64,000 nucleotides of DNA. It comes from Steroidobacter gossypii (GTDB lineage Bacteria; Pseudomonadota; Gammaproteobacteria; Steroidobacterales; Steroidobacteraceae). A program made the translations under genes and the position numbers. Under the pieces are notes generated by a model. The model saw only the letters and a list, made by a program, of their open reading frames with translations. It made no database searches and was not told where the DNA came from. This document shows positions 60,206-64,000 of the stretch, in pieces; within the stretch, counting starts at the first letter, position 1; every line of letters starts with the position of its first letter. The stretch covers positions 434,001-498,000 of the forward strand of contig NZ_JAEVLS010000002.1 of assembly GCF_016801985.1 (NCBI RefSeq). The letters are read 5' to 3'.

Positions 60206-62046
60206 CTGGCCGCCATTTCCAAGTCGCCGCGCCGGTCCCACCACCTTCTGAGCCACGTCTCGATATTGAGCTGCGGTCCGAAGATCCCGAGCACTTGTGA
60301 GGAATGGTCCGGACTGACTCTTTGTATGCCGGCGTCGGCGGCGGCGCTGTCGATGAATCCATGTTTCGCCAGGATGCCATCGACCAGCATGCTTCTGATG
60401 AAGTCCCGATGGTGTTCGGTCACCGTGACCGAATGATCGTCGAGATAAGACTTCACCCTGCGAGAAAGCACGGGCTCCGGCAGCAATCCCGCAAAGGCAC
60501 GGCGTGCAATCGTTCGATCCTCCGCGTCCGCCATGAGAACGTACAGGGGGATGCGAGCGAACAGCTCGATGACGGGCTGTGCGCCGATGGGCGCAGCGCC
60601 ATGCCAGCTGCCGGCGCCTTCGAACGGGTCCAAGATATTCTTTGGCGGAACCATTCCAGCGATGTGAGCCAATTTGCTGGGAGACACCGCATGACCTTGC
60701 TCGAGTGCATGTCGCAGCCAGGCGGGCTGCATGTCGGCAGGGTGGGCGCCAGCGCGAATCCACTCGCAGGGATTCCCCCAGGTCTTGTCGAGTTTGACTG
60801 ATTTCTTGAGCACGCCGTGACGGAAGGCATCCTTCAGGGCGCCGTAAAAGGAGTCACCCGACTGAGCGGATTCGAACGCGACACGCAGCAACTTGAAATC
60901 GATTCCGTGGCGCCAGGCATAGTCGATTGCACCGGCATTGCGTTTGAACCGCAGAAATACCGCATCGCCGCCGATTCCCGTGAATTGGGCCGTGCGAAGT
61001 GAAGCGGCGTCAGGGCCGACGCTGCGATTGAGAATATAACCGGAACCGTGAGCAGGCCTGGCGGTGCGCGGAAACTTCAGCAGCTCTTCCAGAGAACAAT
61101 GTGGCGTTCGCTCATATTCGTGGAGCTCGCAGTTCCTGCCGGCGGACCGGCCGGCGCCTGCTACCGCCATTCTTGCAAATGTTCTCTCATCCGCTCCAAT
61201 GCCGGAATCGTAGAGGTGAATGCATTGCACCTCGGGCTGCGAGGGCGCGCGGAGCAGGCCCGCCAGGACGATCGACGAGTCCAGCCCACCGGACAATCGC
61301 AACTGGATGTGCGTATGCTGGCTAGCCAAAGCACCGATGCAGCCGAGCAGCGTGGACCTTGCCAACCGGACGGCTTCGTTCAAGTCCGTGATGGGATCGT
61401 CCGCCGCCGCCGCGACCACATCCCAATAGCAATGCCGAGCCGCAGGCTTGCCATTCTCCATCCAGACCGCCTCTCCGGCTTCAACTGCCGTGACTTCCCG
61501 CAAGCCGGTCTGGCGGGCATCTCGAAAGGGAAGCAGAAGCGAGTAGGCGAGGTATTGCCAGTTGATGGAAAACTTCCTCAACCGCAGTTGCAAACAATCT
61601 TCCATGTTGGAGAACAGCAACGTCAGATGTTCGCTGGTGATCATGTAGCATGGAATGTCCCCCGACGGGTCGCGCACTGCGAACCATCTCTGCGATGGCG
61701 CGTCGTGGCCGAAGGCGACATATCTTCCCCAGTAGCGTTGTACGAGCACGCGACCGAGGCTGTTGCAGGCCGCTGTGGCGGCAGCTGTGTCGAGCGCGGC
61801 GCGCTCTGGCACGGTGTCGATGCCGAAGTTCTTGGTAAAGATCTTCCCCAAGACCACGAGCGAACCCGCGCGGCTACATTCGAAAACCGCTTGATCGTCG
61901 CTTTGCTGGTAGATGGCGGCGCCCGCCGCTTGCAACGCGCAGGCGATGCCTGGAAACCTGCTCGCAATTCTCTCGGTGACATGCCTGGCCTGCACCGCTG
62001 CCGGCTCCGATGAACTGTTCCAGAAGACTGCGATGTATCGGTACAT
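60202..62046 (-). CDS. Lasso peptide cyclase (asparagine-synthetase-like, C protein)
   Basis: The protein has 614 residues. The N-terminal half (1 to about 200) is an amidotransferase-like domain without the usual catalytic Cys2. The C-terminal asparagine synthase domain has the ATP-pyrophosphatase loop LSGGLDSSIVLAGLL (SGGLDSS at 252-258), then CIHLYDSGIGADERTFARMA. In lasso pathways this enzyme adenylates the Asp/Glu side chain at core position 7-9 and closes the macrolactam with the N-terminal amine. Here the predicted acceptor is Glu9. The gene starts 15 bases after the B gene stop on the same strand. Its length and layout fit known C proteins; a true asparagine synthetase would retain the N-terminal cysteine. 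Confidence 0.88.
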   Translation of the reverse strand: MYRYIAVFWNSSSEPAAVQARHVTERIASRFPGIACALQAAGAAIYQQSDDQAVFECSRAGSLVVLGKIFTKNFGIDTVPERAALDTAAATAACNSLGRVLVQRYWGRYVAFGHDAPSQRWFAVRDPSGDIPCYMITSEHLTLLFSNMEDCLQLRLRKFSINWQYLAYSLLLPFRDARQTGLREVTAVEAGEAVWMENGKPAARHCYWDVVAAAADDPITDLNEAVRLARSTLLGCIGALASQHTHIQLRLSGGLDSSIVLAGLLRAPSQPEVQCIHLYDSGIGADERTFARMAVAGAGRSAGRNCELHEYERTPHCSLEELLKFPRTARPAHGSGYILNRSVGPDAASLRTAQFTGIGGDAVFLRFKRNAGAIDYAWRHGIDFKLLRVAFESAQSGDSFYGALKDAFRHGVLKKSVKLDKTWGNPCEWIRAGAHPADMQPAWLRHALEQGHAVSPSKLAHIAGMVPPKNILDPFEGAGSWHGAAPIGAQPVIELFARIPLYVLMADAEDRTIARRAFAGLLPEPVLSRRVKSYLDDHSVTVTEHHRDFIRSMLVDGILAKHGFIDSAAADAGIQRVSPDHSSQVLGIFGPQLNIETWLRRWWDRRGDLEMAAS

Positions 62047-62061
62047 TTGGTGCTGCGCTCG

Positions 62062-62847
62062 TCACAGAACAAGAATCGGGACCATGCGACGCAAGTTGAA
62101 CGGGATATCGGTCAGGGCCTGATCGCCATACTGCAACCAGCAGTGAGCCGCGAATGGCCGTGCACGAACCGCAAATATCCAGGTCGGATGGATACTGTAG
62201 TTCGACAGGAATTCATTGAGCGCCAGGCAGTACAGGAAGCACTCGTTGGTCTTCTTGAAGCCGAGCGGTCGCAGCCAGTCGAACACACGAACCAGGGCCG
62301 CCAGTTGCCCGATGTCGACCTGCCGCCCTTGCGCGGCGTGCTTTCTCTTCTGAACCCGCAAGACCGTCTGCCGGAACGGCCGGAATCGTTTGCTGTACAG
62401 GGCATAGGCGGTTGCGCGCGAGAACCTGGCAAAGTCGCTCGCTCCAATCTCGGGACAACCTCGAGGCTGAGTATCTTGCAGCCAGCTCGTCGGAAGCTGA
62501 ACTGTGGCAGGAGCGGCTGATTTTCCCAGCGCCGGATCCTGCGTGATCAGGCGGCGATCGAGCAGCGACTGGAGCACTGGCGGAGGGCTGCAGTTCTTCG
62601 ACACGATCGGCCAGCCTGAAACGAAGTTGCCGAGGCTTGCCGCCGCTTCCCCGTCGATCGATAAGTATCGGCCTGTCACCTCATCCAATATGACTACCGA
62701 GTCGCCGCTCAGGCATGCATGTGCGCGCCGCGACAGAAGATAAGGTGGCGCCACCGCAAAATGCTCATGGCTGGCTCTTGCTCCAGTGAGGGTCGACAAC
62801 GGTGCATGATTTGCATGCACCGTCGGCGCGTTCGGGAACGCACTCAT
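62062..62847 (-). CDS. Lasso peptide leader peptidase (fused B1-B2 protein)
   Basis: The protein has 261 residues. The N-terminal PqqD-like recognition domain (about 30-105) has LSRRAHACLSGDSVVILDEV and LLDRRLITQDP; it binds the precursor leader. The C-terminal transglutaminase-like peptidase has KKTNECFLYCLALNEFLSN with the catalytic cysteine and FAAHCWLQYGDQALTDIPFN with the catalytic His and Asp. It removes the leader after the Thr at position -2. It starts 12 bases after the precursor stop. A fused B protein is the proteobacterial form; the split B1/B2 form is typical of Gram-positives. The gene order A-B-C matches the microcin J25 and capistruin type rather than the A-C-B astexin order. 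Confidence 0.9.
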   Translation of the reverse strand: MSAFPNAPTVHANHAPLSTLTGARASHEHFAVAPPYLLSRRAHACLSGDSVVILDEVTGRYLSIDGEAAASLGNFVSGWPIVSKNCSPPPVLQSLLDRRLITQDPALGKSAAPATVQLPTSWLQDTQPRGCPEIGASDFARFSRATAYALYSKRFRPFRQTVLRVQKRKHAAQGRQVDIGQLAALVRVFDWLRPLGFKKTNECFLYCLALNEFLSNYSIHPTWIFAVRARPFAAHCWLQYGDQALTDIPFNLRRMVPILVL

Positions 62848-62859
62848 ATCAGCAAGACA

Positions 62860-62961
62860 TCAGGGCGATGTGGTCGGAATGATAAAGAACTCGACCAGAG
62901 TCCCGTGCCAATGCGCTTGGGTCTCCTCGACCACCATGCCCAGTTCGATCAGCTCGTCCAT
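62860..62961 (-). CDS. Lasso peptide precursor (A protein), 33 residues
   Basis: A short gene between the B gene and a Zur-like box. AAGGAG six bases upstream of ATG 62961 gives a strong start. The 15-residue leader is MDELIELGMVVEETQ. Its pattern LIxLG....ET-x fits proteobacterial lasso leaders such as that of astexin (LIVLGKASAETR), with the required Thr at -2. The predicted core is AHWHGTLVEFFIIPTTSP. The ring would close from Ala1 to Glu9, giving a nine-member macrolactam, and a nine-residue tail has bulky F10, F11, I12 and I13 available as plugs. Ala at position 1 is uncommon but known (caulonodin type). Hand-calculated monoisotopic mass of the lasso form (core minus water) is about 2034.04 Da. 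The core sequence is not one I recognise. Confidence 0.88.
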   Translation of the reverse strand: MDELIELGMVVEETQAHWHGTLVEFFIIPTTSP

Positions 62962-63225
62962 AACTTTCTCCTTCGGTTCGTGGAAATACCCGGCAAGCAA
63001 CGCCGGGCATGAAGCCGAATCTAAGGACTCCCGGCGTGGCTATCGAGAGTCGCGGGGTCGACTCCTGCAATCGTGTGACGACGGTGTGCGTGGCAACCAG
63101 ACTCGCGTGTTCGGATTCGCCGATAACTGTCGATAAATCCGCAAGGTGCATCGGCGCTCATGCAGGGGTGAGGTCAGCGGCGTCCAGATGTGACATGCGA
63201 CCGACGTGCGTCTGACAGAGTTGGC

Positions 63226-63254
63226 TTGTTGGATAGATGGAGTTACGGTATAAC
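63226..63254 (+). promoter_or_regulatory. Promoter for the gene at 63297
   Basis: TTGTTG (63226-63231) and TATAAC (63249-63254) are separated by 17 bases, a good sigma-70 pair. Transcription would begin near 63261, about 36 bases before ATG 63297. The -10 lies inside the Zur-like box, so zinc-loaded Zur should repress it. Confidence 0.55.
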
Positions 63255-63258
63255 ATTC
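63241..63258. promoter_or_regulatory. Zur box 3, beside the lasso operon
   Basis: AGTTACGGTATAACATTC; its reverse complement starts GAATGTTATA, a near-perfect Zur half-site. It matches box 1 at 14 of 18 positions and keeps the dyad GTTA-N5-TAAC. It is 38 bases before the plus-strand gene at 63297 and 279 bases before the lasso precursor start on the other strand. It overlaps the -10 of the plus-strand promoter. Confidence 0.65.
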
Positions 63259-63296
63259 CATAGGTGCAGGGAGAGAATCACACAGGACGTGGCCGA

Positions 63297-64000
63297 ATGA
63301 GCACTGAGATGGAGGCCGATCAACGCGATCCGACACTGATCCTCAAAGGCCTGTTCCCACTGCCGAAGTTCATTCGGTTCGTCAGGGAACGTTGTCCGCC
63401 GCGGAGCTTCGATGATGCTGCGTTGATGGCCGAGTGGCGAGAGGCGCGGGCCGTGGCGCTTCGCGTCATCGAGGATGAAGCAGGTAGCGCTGATAGCATC
63501 GAGGTGCGCGATCTTTCGGAAGAAATGCAGCCTCTGGCCGAGCAAGTGTTGCGCCGACCCTCGATGCACCGATTGCTCTCACTGGTGCCGCGGCGTTGGT
63601 GCATGGTGGAGATCGATCCGTTGGTGGTCTTTCAGGACTCGATCAATCAGCGCCATGTGGATCAGCTGAAAGCGTCCCTGCCTGGCGTTCCGAGCGTACA
63701 GGATGTCATCGACCTCGCGTCCTGCAGCGGCGGTCGTTCACATCCGCCAGTTCGTTGCTTGCAAGCCGAGAGCGGCTACACCTTCGGCTCTGAGTCCAAC
63801 GACTTGCGCTTTCTGGATGTTGTCACCGTCGATCCCGCCACCATTCAACACTACGAGCCGTTCGGTGCGGCAAGCCATGCGATCGTCATCTACCTTGGCT
63901 TCAGCGACAACGTGATCAGCGCGACCCGGTTCGGTAAGCGGATCGTTCTGACGAATGGCTCGCACCGTGTGTACGTGTTGCGTGAACTGGGATTCAGCCA
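63297..64000 (+). CDS. Unknown protein with ParB-like NGxHR motif (partial)
   Basis: At least 234 residues; it runs off the right edge. No signal peptide. The N-terminal part has PTLILKGLFPLPKFIRFVRE and a Glu/Asp-rich helix; the middle has WCMVEIDPLVVFQDSINQRH and LDVVTVDPATIQHYEPFG. Near the window end, IVLTNGSHRVYVLRELGF matches the ParB/Srx-type NGxHR signature found in ParB-like nucleases and CTPases. No fuller family assignment was possible. ATG 63297 was chosen as the first start after a good promoter. The gene is divergent from the lasso operon, with a Zur-like box over its promoter, so it may belong to the same zinc response. Confidence 0.7.
   Translation, partial: MSTEMEADQRDPTLILKGLFPLPKFIRFVRERCPPRSFDDAALMAEWREARAVALRVIEDEAGSADSIEVRDLSEEMQPLAEQVLRRPSMHRLLSLVPRRWCMVEIDPLVVFQDSINQRHVDQLKASLPGVPSVQDVIDLASCSGGRSHPPVRCLQAESGYTFGSESNDLRFLDVVTVDPATIQHYEPFGAASHAIVIYLGFSDNVISATRFGKRIVLTNGSHRVYVLRELGFS

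Larger units (their letters stand above)
62962..63296. other. Divergent region between lasso operon and unknown gene
   Basis: The region is 335 bases. It holds a Zur-like box and a plus-strand promoter (both listed separately). A 100-codon minus-strand frame (62849-63151) overlaps the precursor in another frame and has no homology. The lasso operon promoter must lie here on the minus strand, but no clear -35/-10 pair was found for it. Confidence 0.55.

Noticed and set aside
60202-62046. True asparagine synthetase instead of a lasso cyclase
   Set aside because: The N-terminal catalytic cysteine is missing, and the gene is directly preceded by a lasso B gene and a precursor gene.
62849-63151. 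100-codon minus-strand frame over the lasso precursor
   Set aside because: It overlaps the precursor in another frame, lacks a ribosome site and has no lasso-like leader/core pattern. The short frame at 62860-62961 fits much better.

Overview
The window is a GC-rich chromosomal segment from a Gram-negative bacterium, most likely a gammaproteobacterium near Xanthomonadales/Steroidobacteraceae. That placement is an inference from high GC, dense ATGA-coupled operons, several TonB receptors, an ESPR-type giant autotransporter, a GlyGly-CTERM-like protease and a Zur regulator with gammaproteobacterial-type boxes. No rRNA, tRNA, CRISPR array, insertion sequence or phage gene was seen.

Region 1 (1-4.2 kb): the end of an aromatic meta-cleavage operon (hydratase tail, acylating acetaldehyde dehydrogenase, 4-hydroxy-2-oxovalerate aldolase, a RidA-family protein and an aromatic-acid MFS importer), then a small DUF378 membrane protein. 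Region 2 (4.8-27.5 kb): a signalling district with a CheR-type methyltransferase coupled to a hybrid kinase, an HWE kinase with a single-domain response regulator, a UvsE/DHH repair pair, an outer-membrane barrel, a PAS hybrid kinase, a receiver-kinase fusion, receiver-HDOD and receiver-degenerate-HD-GYP proteins, and a TonB receptor - YfiR - HAMP kinase - receiver-EAL row that looks like a c-di-GMP input/output module. Region 3 (27.5-40.1 kb): a 3277-residue autotransporter with a nested tandem-repeat passenger, and a secreted subtilase upstream of it.

Region 4 (40.2-64 kb) is the most interesting part: an apparent zinc-acquisition island. It holds a zrgA-ABC-DUF3299 operon, two paralogous modules of TonB receptor + ABC ATPase + two DUF3526-type permeases, a further TonB receptor, three divergent DUF2946-like His/Cys small proteins and a zur gene. 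Two near-consensus Zur boxes lie between zur and the second TonB/ABC module. Convergent with that module is a complete lasso-peptide cluster (C, B and a 33-residue precursor A at 62860-62961). A third Zur-like box sits between the lasso operon and a divergent gene of unknown function that runs off the window.

Taken together, the sequence suggests a lasso peptide made inside a zinc-responsive locus. Its predicted ring carries two histidines (core AHWHGTLVE plus a nine-residue tail). A role as a zinc-binding metallophore is a hypothesis; the cluster and the boxes themselves are directly visible.
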